Notes under the pieces: generated by a model
The model's input: only the letters and a program-made list of their open reading frames with translations
Told to the model about the DNA's origin: nothing
The model's database searches: none
Made by a program: the position numbers and the translations under genes
Source of the DNA: Rhizobium sp. WYJ-E13
GTDB lineage: Bacteria; Pseudomonadota; Alphaproteobacteria; Rhizobiales; Rhizobiaceae
Assembly (NCBI RefSeq): GCF_018987265.1
Contig: NZ_CP076855.1
Coordinates: 186,001 to 250,000, forward strand
Direction of reading: 5' to 3'
Length of the DNA stretch: 64,000 nucleotides
Shown: piece by piece, positions 1-9,451 of the stretch
Layout: each line of letters begins with the position of its first letter
Position numbering within the stretch: position 1 is the first letter of the stretch

Positions 1-1081
1 CAGCTTCCGCCAACAAGGCCTTTGCTTTTGCGACGTCGCGCCTGAAAGGGGTCTCGTTCAACGCACCTGCCACACCGCTCGGAAGGAATGACTGGGAAAC
101 ATCCCACACGAGCGGCGTGAGATTTTGAGCGATCCCCTCGTAGTCGATTGCCCATTTGACGGCCTGCTGGACGGCGTTCTTCGCGAATTCCGGAACAGAG
201 ACGTTCATCGCGATATAAAGGGATGTGAGCTGCGTCTGCGAGACGGCGTGAAATTGGGTTGACGATGTCAAGGATCTCAACCTGTCAGAACCGAGGTCTC
301 TCGCAATATCAACGTCGCCTTGCTGCAGAGCGAGATATTGAGCCTCAGGATCTTTGATGTGGCGCACCACCAGCCTCTTGACGGCGAGGGAGCCAGCAAA
401 ATGGGGATTGGCTTCCAAGATAACCCGATCGCTGGCCGTCCACGAAACGAGCCTGAAAGGCCCAGCCCCTGCGGAATTGGTTTTCAGCCATCCATTGCCC
501 AGATCGCCGCCCTGCTGGTTTGCCAAGGCCCGCTCCTTTTCCACGATAGCACATGGATTAGACGTCAAACATGACAGGACGAAACTTGGTGCCTGAGGAC
601 TCGGCAGCGTGATCTCGAGAGTATGATCGTCCTTTGCAACAATGAGTTCTTCTACATTAGCGGCGGTGAAGCCGAATTGAGCGATGATGAAGGCAGGCGA
701 TTTGTTCAGTACGATCAGTCTTTTGAGAGAGAACACCGCGTCATGGGCCGTCAAAGCTCGGCCGCTATCAAAAAGGCAGTCTTTTCGGAGATTGAAAGTC
801 AACACACGCCCGTCGGGGCTGATTGACCAACTTTCTGCGACATCACCGACGATCTCGCTCGGATTTACCACGTCGGGACGGACAAGTTTGCAATAGCAGT
901 TTCCTTCAAGTTCGTTGGCCGAGGCTTCGAAAGATTCTCCAGGATCGAAGGAAATCATATCGTCAATTTGTTGTGCGATGACGACGACATCGGTCAATGC
1001 CTCAGCGTTCGCCCGAGCCAAAAGCGAATATGTAAATGGCAAGGCAGCAGCCGTACCCAGCAGTGTTCGGCGCGAAAGCAT
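1..1081 (-). CDS. ABC transporter solute-binding protein, family 5 (partial, 3' end outside window)
   Basis: Reading the minus strand from an ATG at 1081 gives an open frame with no stop through base 1, so about 360 residues are present and the C-terminus lies outside the window. The start follows a purine-rich GAGGGGA ribosome site and a twin-arginine-like export signal (LSRRTLLGTAAALPF). The body reads like the SBP_bac_5 family: a DVVNPSEIVGDVAESWSISPDG stretch, then LTFNLRKD, then VFSLKRL, and later a LYIAMNVS/FAKNAVQQAVKWAID segment. Such proteins bind peptides, opines, nickel or other small ligands in the periplasm for an ABC importer. The permease and ATPase genes would be expected further left; the ligand cannot be told. 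Confidence 0.85.
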   Translation of the reverse strand, partial: MLSRRTLLGTAAALPFTYSLLARANAEALTDVVVIAQQIDDMISFDPGESFEASANELEGNCYCKLVRPDVVNPSEIVGDVAESWSISPDGRVLTFNLRKDCLFDSGRALTAHDAVFSLKRLIVLNKSPAFIIAQFGFTAANVEELIVAKDDHTLEITLPSPQAPSFVLSCLTSNPCAIVEKERALANQQGGDLGNGWLKTNSAGAGPFRLVSWTASDRVILEANPHFAGSLAVKRLVVRHIKDPEAQYLALQQGDVDIARDLGSDRLRSLTSSTQFHAVSQTQLTSLYIAMNVSVPEFAKNAVQQAVKWAIDYEGIAQNLTPLVWDVSQSFLPSGVAGALNETPFRRDVAKAKALLAEA

Positions 1082-1134
1082 GAAATCCCCTCTTCTACTA
1101 GCTATTAGTCGATAATCAGATCTGGCCGCACCAA

Positions 1135-4002
1135 TCACGTTTCGGCTGGCGCTAGCTCTTGTATCTGTTTGCGCGCCTTCACCAGCGTCGGGCAATCAAA
1201 CCCTTCGGCAAAACGTGCATAGGTATCCGATAAGATCGTAAAAGCTTCACCGGATCGGCCCCGGGCAGCGAGAAACTCCGCAAGACAACATGACGTGCGC
1301 AATCGGAAGGAGAGTGCGCCAAGTTCATCGGCCAATGCCAAACTATGCGTCAAGGCGGCTTCGATGCCGACATCGTCGCTTCCGGCGGCCCAGAGCAGTT
1401 CTCCACGAACCCGAAAAAGCTCAGGAAGAAACCATTGCTCCCCCGTTCCCTCCAACCGTTGGAGTACCTCGTCGACCGCCGCCATACCGCCGGACGGATC
1501 TCCAGCCTTCCCCAGCGCCAATGCATGTTCGGCAAAGATGTTCATGTATCTTGTGTTTGCGCGATCGCCAGCGCGGCTCACTGCCGTGGCTAGCTTCACG
1601 AGGCCTTGATCCGGAAACCCTTCGCGTATCAACACGATGCCGTCCAGGCCAAGCCCAAAATTCTCCCATCGCTTGAGCCCCAGGCCGCCGGACTGTTCTT
1701 TCAGGACCTCGACCCAAGCCCGAGCCTCTCCTATTTCGCCCGTTGAAATAGCGTTGGCAATACTGGTCGTAGCCAGAACACCGCAGATGGTCATGGCGTG
1801 TTTTGAATCGATTGCCTCTTGCGCGCTCTGACGGGTCGCCACCATGGCACGCCCATAAAGACCTTGGTAGCAAAGATGCTGGGCGAGCAATCCGCGACCA
1901 CTCGCAAGCTGGCCAAAGCCGAACCGGGTCATGTGCCCTTCGTGCGAAGTTGCGCTGTATCCAGCTACCATAATCTCCATGTGCTTGCGGCCGCTGGCGA
2001 CATCACCCAGGTAGAAATGTGATGAACCCAGCATGCGATGCCCGACCAGGACGTCGGCATGCCCAAGCTTGATGGCGATGCTCATAAATTCCTGAGCCAA
2101 TGCCAGGCTCTGACGCACTTCGCCGTTTGCAAAACAGCCGTTCCAGAGTGCAAGCAGCGCCCGAGCATGATGGCTGTGATCCCCCATCTGTTTTGCGATA
2201 ACCAGCGCTTTCCGGCAAGCCTCGGTCCCTTCGGACGTCGGGCCGTAAAGATTCACCATCGCGTATGAAAGGGCGGCATAGAGCTTCATCGCCTCGGCGC
2301 TATCCGCCAAACCGCTGGCGTCAAGCTGCCCAATGGCGCGAGTGACGCTTTGCTGTAGCTCGTTCAGAAAAGACAGTTGTATCCACACAGGTACCGCGTA
2401 GGCGGTTAGGCGTATGGCGCCCGAAATGTCACCTCCAAAGCCAAACTTCCAGTCGAGGGCAGCGCGTATATCATCAATGTAGCGTGCATAGGAGCACATC
2501 CAGTCTGAAGGCGAAAGCGCTTCTGACTCCTCGTGCGCGCGCTCTGTTACCGCGATCAGATAAGCCCCATGCGCATGCCTGGTCGCCTCCAATCGCCCGT
2601 GATCTTGCGCCTTCTGCCGGGCATATTCGCGCATTGTTTCATACAGCCGATAGTAAGCAACATGGCCGGATAGGTCGACGGTCAAAAAAGATCGGTCGAC
2701 CAGATCAGCGAGCGCCTCGATGATCTGCCCACGAGACATACCGATCGCGCCTGAAACGGCGACCGCGTCCTGCACACTGAACCTGCCCGTGAAAGCACTG
2801 ACGTGGTGAAGAAAGCTCTGATCGCTGGCCGTCAGCATATCATAACTCCAGTCGAGCGCACCCGCGAGGGAGGCATGCCGCGCGAGCGAGGAAGCACGCG
2901 AGCGCCGCAAGGCGCGGAAGCGGTCCTCCAGCATCGCTGCGATATCGGCAACGCCGAACTTGTCCATTCGGCTCGCTGCTAGCTCGATGGCCAGGGCATG
3001 GCCGTCGAGCTGCGAACAAATATCTGCGACGATTGGCGCATTGGTTTCGTCAATGACGAAGCCATTAGCACTTGCTGCTGCTCTTTCCACGAAAAGTTCA
3101 ACGGCCGAGTACCTTAATGCGCTGGCACCGGTTAGACCGTTGCTATCCGATGGTGATTCCAGGCTGGGCAGTCGATAAGTCCATTCATTCTCCAGCCGTA
3201 GCGGCTCGCGACTTGTCGCGAGGATCGTCAGCTTTGCGGCCGCAGACAAAGGACCAACGATGTTGGCAACGTACTCGACCAAATGTTCGCAGTTGTCGAG
3301 GATGAGCAACATGTCCCGGTTGATCAACAGCTCCGTCAACCTTGCGACCGACAAGTCGGCCGGACTGGCAACTCCAACAGCCGCAACGATAGCGTCAATC
3401 AGATGCCTTTCACTGGAAAGCGGAGCAAGATCGACAAATCGGACATCTTCCGAATACTGCTTCCTGACGTTGTGCGCCAGCGCAAGCGCGACAGTGGTCT
3501 TGCCGATCCCGCCAGCACCCACAATTGTGACGCACCTATCCGTCTTGAGACGGTCGCTCAACACGGCGATGTCATGCTCGCGCCCGATTATGCGCGATAA
3601 TTTCGCCGGCAGCTTTCGGCTCTCTGGCTGAGAATCAATTGTCAGGCTGACGGGTAGGCTGCTGGATGTTGGGACAACCGGAGTGGTGAACTGGTAACCC
3701 CTCCCCGGAACATTTATAAAGTCACGGGCTTCGGGCCTACCATCGCCCAAGATCTTGCGCAAAGCTGTAAGGTGGACGCGAAGCGCCACCTCCTCAACAT
3801 GCGTGTCCGGCCACACCCGGCCAATCAGCTCGTCCTTCGATATCAAGGCGCCGGGTCGCTCCAGCAGCACCGCGAGTATCGCCAACGCCCTTGAACCCAG
3901 ACCAACCGGTTGGCCATCACGCAAGAGGCTCCGCTGAAGCGGATAAAACTCAAACGGGCCGAATGCCACTCCCGCGCTATGTTCGAACTTGAATTGGTTC
4001 AC
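1135..4002 (-). CDS. Winged-helix / NTPase / TPR transcriptional regulator (predicted ATPase family)
   Basis: The 955-residue product starts with an OmpR-type winged-helix DNA-binding domain (about residues 14-105, GRVWPDTHVEEVALRVHL and GRGYQF). A STAND-like ATPase follows, with a Walker A motif GAGGIGKTT near residue 163, a Walker B motif LLILDNCEHL and a sensor-like LATSREPL. A long helical, TPR-like region fills the C-terminal half. This order is known from large one-component regulators related to the AfsR/SARP and MalT type, in which ligand binding and ATP control promoter binding. It is divergent from the AraC gene at 4348, so the two may share a control region. The effector and targets are unknown. 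Confidence 0.85.
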   Translation of the reverse strand: MNQFKFEHSAGVAFGPFEFYPLQRSLLRDGQPVGLGSRALAILAVLLERPGALISKDELIGRVWPDTHVEEVALRVHLTALRKILGDGRPEARDFINVPGRGYQFTTPVVPTSSSLPVSLTIDSQPESRKLPAKLSRIIGREHDIAVLSDRLKTDRCVTIVGAGGIGKTTVALALAHNVRKQYSEDVRFVDLAPLSSERHLIDAIVAAVGVASPADLSVARLTELLINRDMLLILDNCEHLVEYVANIVGPLSAAAKLTILATSREPLRLENEWTYRLPSLESPSDSNGLTGASALRYSAVELFVERAAASANGFVIDETNAPIVADICSQLDGHALAIELAASRMDKFGVADIAAMLEDRFRALRRSRASSLARHASLAGALDWSYDMLTASDQSFLHHVSAFTGRFSVQDAVAVSGAIGMSRGQIIEALADLVDRSFLTVDLSGHVAYYRLYETMREYARQKAQDHGRLEATRHAHGAYLIAVTERAHEESEALSPSDWMCSYARYIDDIRAALDWKFGFGGDISGAIRLTAYAVPVWIQLSFLNELQQSVTRAIGQLDASGLADSAEAMKLYAALSYAMVNLYGPTSEGTEACRKALVIAKQMGDHSHHARALLALWNGCFANGEVRQSLALAQEFMSIAIKLGHADVLVGHRMLGSSHFYLGDVASGRKHMEIMVAGYSATSHEGHMTRFGFGQLASGRGLLAQHLCYQGLYGRAMVATRQSAQEAIDSKHAMTICGVLATTSIANAISTGEIGEARAWVEVLKEQSGGLGLKRWENFGLGLDGIVLIREGFPDQGLVKLATAVSRAGDRANTRYMNIFAEHALALGKAGDPSGGMAAVDEVLQRLEGTGEQWFLPELFRVRGELLWAAGSDDVGIEAALTHSLALADELGALSFRLRTSCCLAEFLAARGRSGEAFTILSDTYARFAEGFDCPTLVKARKQIQELAPAET

Positions 4003-4347
4003 GGCTCTTCTCTAGGCTTTTACCTGCGTTGGCGCCAGAAACGTTTCGCTGGGCAAGGCAGCCCGAAGCGCCGACTTCGGTGCCGCATCGCGAGGTCGAT
4101 GTCCCACCATGTCATGGTACAGATTACAACGCGATGTCGACCGAATACAGATGCAGGTGCCCAACCTTTGGTTATCGTTTCCATAACATGGGCTCTGGCC
4201 CCGAGCTGTTAAACCGCCCCGCCCCAAAGTTAACATCACTTAACAGGCGTTGTTTGGGAACCTGTGGCAAGGTGACCGTCATTAAGGTGAGCCCAACCAT
4301 CCATGTCCAAGGGACGGTTTCACAGACATATCAGAAGGAGGACAGCC
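4003..4347. other. Divergent intergenic region
   Basis: This 345-bp gap separates the oppositely transcribed ATPase-type regulator and AraC genes and must hold both promoters. A short direct repeat TTAAC-N5-TTAAC lies near 4228-4243. An AGAAGGAGG ribosome site at 4334-4342 sets the AraC start. No gene is supported here. Confidence 0.4.
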
Positions 4348-5292
4348 ATGGATTGCGCAGCGAAGATTAGTTCGAGGGCCCAACGGATCAAGCCCAGCCC
4401 CCCAACCGGCGTTGTCGCAACCGAATCGAACTGGCTGGCGGCACCTTATGAACAAGCCTCCCGAGCCAAGATTACACGGTGGTCGAGAGCCAGCGTGGAC
4501 CGCGCCTTCGAAATTCAAGCCAATCATGTCGAAAACTGCCATATTATCAGCTTCGGATTGCGCACCGCTCCCGGCACGCTCACGGTGGGAACACGGGAGG
4601 TTATCACCAAGGCACTACCACGCCACCGACCGCTGCTGCACGGTCCCACGACAAGCCGTCGATCTGTAGTCTTTAAGGGGCCGTTCGATACGCTGCGGAT
4701 CTACCTGCCACAGGAGCTAATGAAGGAATGTTACGAGGCGATTTTGGGTAAGCCGGCCCCAACGCAGGTCGAGCTGTTCGATGCTCACTTTACGCGGGAT
4801 GAACTCGTCGCCAATCTTGCGCATTCTCTGGTTCCCCTCATGGGGGATGATGGTCCCTTTGGACCTACCCTCGTTGATGCAGTGGGCCTGGCCCTTGGGG
4901 CACGGCTCGTGACCTTGGCGCACAAGCGCGTGCGTTCCGATTCGCAGACTGACTCAAAGCCACTGGCGACTTGGCGACTTCGCCGTGCACTCGATTATCT
5001 CGAGGCTCACCTCAAGGGCGTTCTCTATCTTGAAGATCTGGCAAAGGTTGCGGGTCTCAGCCGCATGCACTTCGCAGCGCAGTTTCGCGCTTCCACCGGG
5101 CTTTCACCGCATGCCTACATTTTGAAACGGCGGATCGAGGACGCGCAACATCTTTTGCTCGACGCCGCAAGATCGATTGCAGACATCGCGTTCGAAATGG
5201 GCTTCTCGAGTCAAGCTCATTTTACCGGCGCTTTTCGCAAGATCGTCGGTGTTCCTCCCGGGCGGTGGAGACAGAAGTTTCTGCCACGCTAG
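4348..5292 (+). CDS. AraC family transcriptional regulator
   Basis: This encodes about 314 residues. The ATG at 4348 is preferred over an upstream in-frame ATG at 4303 because a strong AGAAGGAGG lies 5 nt before it. The last ~100 residues are a two-helix-turn-helix AraC/XylS domain: LAKVAGLSRMHFAAQF is the first helix-turn-helix and IADIAFEMGFSSQAHFTGAF the second, followed by GVPPGRWRQ. The N-terminal ~190 residues are the variable sensor part and match no ligand domain I can name. The stop is followed after 14 nt by the transposase-derived gene, so the two are probably co-transcribed. Confidence 0.88.
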   Translation: MDCAAKISSRAQRIKPSPPTGVVATESNWLAAPYEQASRAKITRWSRASVDRAFEIQANHVENCHIISFGLRTAPGTLTVGTREVITKALPRHRPLLHGPTTSRRSVVFKGPFDTLRIYLPQELMKECYEAILGKPAPTQVELFDAHFTRDELVANLAHSLVPLMGDDGPFGPTLVDAVGLALGARLVTLAHKRVRSDSQTDSKPLATWRLRRALDYLEAHLKGVLYLEDLAKVAGLSRMHFAAQFRASTGLSPHAYILKRRIEDAQHLLLDAARSIADIAFEMGFSSQAHFTGAFRKIVGVPPGRWRQKFLPR

Positions 5293-5306
5293 AATGTGAG
5301 GCAAAG

Positions 5307-6149
5307 ATGAAAAAGAGCCGTTCCTCAAACTCGACTTCCTCGACGGCAATGCGCGCGCTAATGCAAGACAAAGGTTCGAGTGTTCGTGCCGTTGCCCGCG
5401 ATCTGGGAGTTAGCCCGACAACCGTGCAAAAATGGAGACAGCGACAAAACCTCACCGACGCGCCTGCTGGTCCCAAGAGCCGGCAATTGGCCCTTACGCC
5501 GAAAGAAGAGGCGATCGTTATCCTCACTCGCTGGTTCGGGCTGTTTTCGCTGGATGACTGCCTGCTCGTGCTCGGTCAGTTTATACCTCGCCTCCGTCGA
5601 TCAAGCCTGCATCGTTGTTTCCAACGACATGGCATTGCTCGTTCGCCCGACAAGGTCGCGGCAAGATTTCAACATGTCAGACCGGCACATTGTTTCCGCA
5701 TCGCAGCCACGATGCTTGCCCACGACGGTCACGTTGTCTGGCTGTGTATCGCCATCGATGGGCGGAGCCGTTTCGCGCTGGTGGATTTTTGCGAAAGTCA
5801 CATGCGTGTCGAAGGCATTCTGCATGAGCTCATCCGCCGCTTTCCGGCCAACCTGACGGGGGTCACCGTCCAGGCCGGTCCAAGCCGTGATGACAACAAT
5901 ATTGTCCAGTTCGACGTCTCCAGCTTTGGTAAGGCAACGGCCAAGCCGTTCAAACCGTGGAAGGGTGCCGACCTGGCGAAGCTGGAGATTGCCATCCAAG
6001 CCGGGCTTGGGCCTGTAGCGTGCCGCAACATTTCGACGCTTCGACGGGCAGCAAGACGATACTCACGCGGACTGAACCGAGGAGTGAGCCGGCAAAGCCG
6101 CCTCGGTTGCGTCGCCTTGGACACGGAGGAACCCAAATACAAGCCCTAA
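5307..6149 (+). CDS. IS481-type transposase-derived protein, catalytically dead
   Basis: This encodes about 280 residues from an ATG at 5307, preceded by GAGGCAAAG. The N-terminus is a helix-turn-helix (VRAVARDLGVSPTTVQKWR) followed by a segment typical of IS481 transposases (LDDCLLVLGQFIPRL, then SSLHRCFQRHGIAR). The core strand VVWLCIAIDGRSRFALVDF aligns with the family's LYLFVAIDRTSKFAFVEL. The first catalytic aspartate (family FHIDI) is replaced in CFRIAAT, the second (family TDNG) is lost in TVQAGPS, and the usual C-terminal third is missing. It should not transpose, so it is either a decaying remnant or a domesticated DNA-binding protein. No terminal inverted repeats were recognised, and it follows the AraC gene directly. 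Confidence 0.7.
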   Translation: MKKSRSSNSTSSTAMRALMQDKGSSVRAVARDLGVSPTTVQKWRQRQNLTDAPAGPKSRQLALTPKEEAIVILTRWFGLFSLDDCLLVLGQFIPRLRRSSLHRCFQRHGIARSPDKVAARFQHVRPAHCFRIAATMLAHDGHVVWLCIAIDGRSRFALVDFCESHMRVEGILHELIRRFPANLTGVTVQAGPSRDDNNIVQFDVSSFGKATAKPFKPWKGADLAKLEIAIQAGLGPVACRNISTLRRAARRYSRGLNRGVSRQSRLGCVALDTEEPKYKP

Positions 6150-6204
6150 CCCACGCGCATGCAGCTCCGCCAGTTTTTCTCTAGACGTGTTTTGACATAA
6201 TTCT

Positions 6205-6615
6205 TTAGATTGGACTACTGGCGACCAAAGTTTCGATATGCGCAATGAGAGCTTCTGCGTTAAATGGTTTCTTGAGGAGGCAGATTGCACCCGCCGTCAT
6301 CGCAGCATTTTCCATTTGGGTATCGGTGAAAGCGGACATGAGAATGGTGGGCGGGGGACTTGCGCCGCCCTCGACTGCCGAGTTTAAGCGGGCAACCAGA
6401 TCAATACCAGACATACCGTCCATCCTCACATCGGAGATGATGCAGTCGCAAGTCCTCGCGAGCCGGGAAGTAAGAAATTCTTCTGCGGATGCAAAAATGG
6501 CGGTGCGATAGTCAAGGCTGCGGATGAGCGCGTCTATGGCCAGCCGCATCCCAAGATCATCATCGATGATAGCGACTAACGGTGAACCAGTCACAATACA
6601 TCCCTTTCCCGTCAT
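6205..6615 (-). CDS. Single-domain response regulator (CheY/FixJ-type receiver)
   Basis: The 136-residue product is a stand-alone receiver domain. It has the acidic pocket IIDDD (residues 16-20), the phospho-acceptor D62 in IISDVRMDGMSG, a conserved serine in ILMSAF and the lysine of LLKKPF. It has no output domain, so it would act as a phosphate shuttle or sink, or by protein contact. An internal GTG at 6594 with AAAGGGA upstream is a plausible alternative start. It lies on the same strand as the FixJ-type regulator at 6897 and near the divergent PAS kinase at 7880, probably as a third component of that system. Confidence 0.85.
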   Translation of the reverse strand: MTGKGCIVTGSPLVAIIDDDLGMRLAIDALIRSLDYRTAIFASAEEFLTSRLARTCDCIISDVRMDGMSGIDLVARLNSAVEGGASPPPTILMSAFTDTQMENAAMTAGAICLLKKPFNAEALIAHIETLVASSPI

Positions 6616-6896
6616 TCGAGGAACGCTTTTACGCCCTAAGCCTCAGATTGCCAATCATACTACGGGATGGATGTCCCCGTCTTGTCGTTCTAGCGACGTC
6701 AACTATTATGACCTCTCTGTCGGCATCCGGCTGCTGAAAGGTAAGTTCAAGCGATGAACTTGCTTCAAAGAGTTCGCTTTGTTGCCATCGCTTCTAGCCA
6801 GAGCTTGCCTCGCGACGAAAGCCTCGCGGACTGTTATCAAATTCTGTTCAAGGGCTAGCGCGAATGCGCTGCTACCCGGCGATCGTCAAGTGACAA

Positions 6897-7505
6897 TTAG
6901 CTAACGGGCTGGAATGTCTGCGCTATCCTAATGAATTCCGCGAGATTGCGGGTCTCCAGCTTCCTCATGGCATTGCCACGGTGTATTTTTACGGTGATTT
7001 CACTGATCCCCAGAGCATGGGCTATCTGTTTGTTCAACAGGCCGCGGGCAACCTGGGCCATGACTTCACGCTCCCTCATCGACAAGCTCTCGTAGCGATC
7101 AAGGACCTGGCGTCTGTGACGTTGCGCTTGCCTTTCCACGAGGTCCTTTTCGAGGGCGGCGGCAACTGCGTCGAGCATGTCCTGCTCCCGAAAGGGCTTT
7201 GGCAGAAAGTCAATCGCGCCTGCCTTTATGCCTCGCACTGTCATCGGGATATCACCGTGGCCGGTCATGAATACGATTGGCATAGTTACTGCTGCATCCG
7301 ACAGGTACTTTTGGAAATCCAGACCGTTCATGCCTGGCAGCCGAACGTCGAGCACAAGGCAGCCGGACGATAACGCCTTTCCAGCGTCAAGAAATTCGTG
7401 CGTGCTGGCAAACTTGTAGACCTCGTATCCGACGGACCGGAACAAGCTCTCAAGAGCGTCGCGTATGCCACAATCGTCGTCTATGACGTGAACGGCACCG
7501 TTCAT
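6897..7505 (-). CDS. FixJ/NodW-type response regulator (receiver + LuxR HTH)
   Basis: The product has 202 residues. Residues 1-120 are a receiver domain with HVIDDD, the phospho-acceptor D53 in LVLDVRLPGMNG, FMTGHGD and the KPF lysine motif. The C-terminal ~65 residues are a LuxR/GerE helix-turn-helix (LSMREREVMAQVARGLLNK, then ISEITVKIHRGNAMRKL). This is the FixJ/NodW/TodT layout, in which phosphorylation frees the DNA-binding domain to activate transcription. The gene diverges from the PAS histidine kinase at 7880, its likely partner. Target genes are not evident. Confidence 0.88.
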   Translation of the reverse strand: MNGAVHVIDDDCGIRDALESLFRSVGYEVYKFASTHEFLDAGKALSSGCLVLDVRLPGMNGLDFQKYLSDAAVTMPIVFMTGHGDIPMTVRGIKAGAIDFLPKPFREQDMLDAVAAALEKDLVERQAQRHRRQVLDRYESLSMREREVMAQVARGLLNKQIAHALGISEITVKIHRGNAMRKLETRNLAEFIRIAQTFQPVS

Positions 7506-7879
7506 CGGATTTCCCTTCTTTTATCGCGCACTTGGCGGACGCCAGCGATGGCTTTCTTGGAAGCGATTCCCGCGCAAGCGCGGCGGAGTCGGTTTGATGG
7601 ACGTCTGTGTGATAGTCGAAGTCCGAAAGGAGAAAGTGACCATCACCATTTGTCACATTAGTATAGAGCAACTTTGTTGTTCTGTGAAGACAATCTGGCT
7701 AGTGTTGGACCCAATTGGGACTTGAGATCTCGCCGCAGTGGCGGGGTATGGAGGGCCGACTGGGATTGACCTTCGTGACCGCGATGCGGCGATCGCCAGC
7801 AGTTCGCGTGCACGCAGATGGGGACCGGTAGAACAACGGGCGGGTATGCCGCTCAAGCTCGATAGGATCGGATGGAGGC
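7506..7879. promoter_or_regulatory. Divergent control region of the FixJ-like / PAS kinase pair
   Basis: This 374-bp non-coding gap lies between the start of the FixJ-type regulator (minus) and the PAS kinase (plus), and must contain both promoters. No clear palindromic operator or FixK-type site was recognised. The six short reading frames crossing it look like noise. Confidence 0.4.
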
Positions 7880-9451
7880 ATGGCTTTGACGGATCAAGGC
7901 ACGAGAGCAGGCTTTACGGGCAGACACATCGCGACGCTGTCGGCGCGTGACGTGCCGATCTTCATTTCCTTTTTCGACAAGTTTCATATCTGCCGCTTCG
8001 CCAATGAACATCTTTGTCGGTCCTATGGCAGAAGTCAAAAGGAGTTGGTCGGCCTCCATATGCGAGACTTGCTGGGTGCGGAGGTCTACGCGGCCCGTGG
8101 GCCTCACCTGGCAGAAGCTGAGTCAGGCAAGGAGGTTCTGTTCGAGGCGCATGTACCGTATCCGGACGGTCGCTCGCACGATGCAGAGATTCGCTACATC
8201 CCGCAAATGAGTGTGGATGGCTTTGAAGGGCTGCATATTCTCGTTGTCGATATAGAACGTCAAAAGCATCGATTTCGAAGTGTCTTCGATGGAACAGCGC
8301 TCGGTTTTTTCGAGATCGACCTTTTGAGTCTGCACGCGACCTTGCGCGAATTGCGAGCGACCGGGGTGTCAAATCTTGCAGAATTCGTTCGAGACAATTT
8401 ACCTTTCATCCGGCAAGTTCTCGATGTGACGCGGGTCGTCGACTTGAATTCCAAGGCAATGGAAATGTTTGGTGTCAAGCGTGATGCAGCCGTTGGGAGA
8501 GCGCTCGGCGATTGGTGCCCCGATGCGGGGCTCGCCGTTTGGAACGAGGTGCTTGTTGCCTACCTCTCCGAGCTTGCGAGTTACGAAGGTGAGACCGTTA
8601 TGACGCGAGAGGACGGAACAACCATCGACGTCCTGGTCAATTGCGCCTTCCCGAAACGCTTGGAGGGGCAGGTTATTGTTGTCGTTGGAGTGGTCGACAT
8701 CAGCCGAAGACTCGAAAATGAGCGTGCTCTCGTCAAGGTCAGCCAGGATCTGGTCCATGCTGGCCGTATTGCAACCCTTGGGGAACTTACGGCCTCGATC
8801 GCGCATGAAGTTAATCAGCCGCTTGGCGCAATCGCGGCAAACGGCCATGCCGCGTTGCGGTGGCTCAACAGGCCGGTTGCAGATATCGAGCAATCGAGCT
8901 TGGCCATTCGAAGAATGATCGACGAAGCGACGCGCGCATCTGACATCATAACTCGAGTTCGCAAAATGGCTAAAAACAATACCAGCGAACGGTCTTCGTG
9001 TTCCGTCGAGAGCGTGATCAAGGAAGCTCTGGATATCGCGGGGCGTCAGTTGCATGCGCATGGTGCTTCAATCGTTCTCTCACTTTCGTTCGACCAGCCC
9101 AGCGTGTTTGCCGATCGGATACAGCTGCAGCAAGTGCTCATCAATCTCCTGATCAATGCCGCGCAAGCAATGTCGGACGCGCATGTGACTAAACGCACAA
9201 TTTACCTGACCTCGCATCGCAAGCAATCGGTTGTCGAAATCGAGGTGGCCGATACTGGACCGGGCCTTGGTGATGACGCAGATCGCATTTTCAACGCCTT
9301 TTACACAACGAAGCCAGCCGGCATGGGACTCGGACTTTCAATATGCAAAACGATTGTCGAAGCCCATGACGGCACTATCATTGCCGGCAGCCACAAGGCC
9401 GGCGGTGCAGCGTTCACCTTCACCTTGCCCCTTTACAACCAGTCTCCTTGA
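7880..9451 (+). CDS. PAS-domain sensor histidine kinase (FixL-like)
   Basis: The 523-residue product is soluble, with no membrane segment seen. Residues ~20-130 form one PAS domain and ~135-275 a second, more diverged one. The dimerisation helix holds the phospho-acceptor H309 in ASIAHEVNQPLGAIAANGH, a FixL/DctB-type H-box. The ATPase domain shows the N-box INLLINAAQAM and G-boxes DTGPGLG and GMGLGLSIC. No haem-ligand pattern typical of oxygen-sensing FixL was established, so the signal is unknown. GGAGG ends only one base before the ATG; a TTG at 7886 would have better spacing and may be the true start. It is divergent from its likely partner at 6897-7505. Confidence 0.88.
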   Translation: MALTDQGTRAGFTGRHIATLSARDVPIFISFFDKFHICRFANEHLCRSYGRSQKELVGLHMRDLLGAEVYAARGPHLAEAESGKEVLFEAHVPYPDGRSHDAEIRYIPQMSVDGFEGLHILVVDIERQKHRFRSVFDGTALGFFEIDLLSLHATLRELRATGVSNLAEFVRDNLPFIRQVLDVTRVVDLNSKAMEMFGVKRDAAVGRALGDWCPDAGLAVWNEVLVAYLSELASYEGETVMTREDGTTIDVLVNCAFPKRLEGQVIVVVGVVDISRRLENERALVKVSQDLVHAGRIATLGELTASIAHEVNQPLGAIAANGHAALRWLNRPVADIEQSSLAIRRMIDEATRASDIITRVRKMAKNNTSERSSCSVESVIKEALDIAGRQLHAHGASIVLSLSFDQPSVFADRIQLQQVLINLLINAAQAMSDAHVTKRTIYLTSHRKQSVVEIEVADTGPGLGDDADRIFNAFYTTKPAGMGLGLSICKTIVEAHDGTIIAGSHKAGGAAFTFTLPLYNQSP

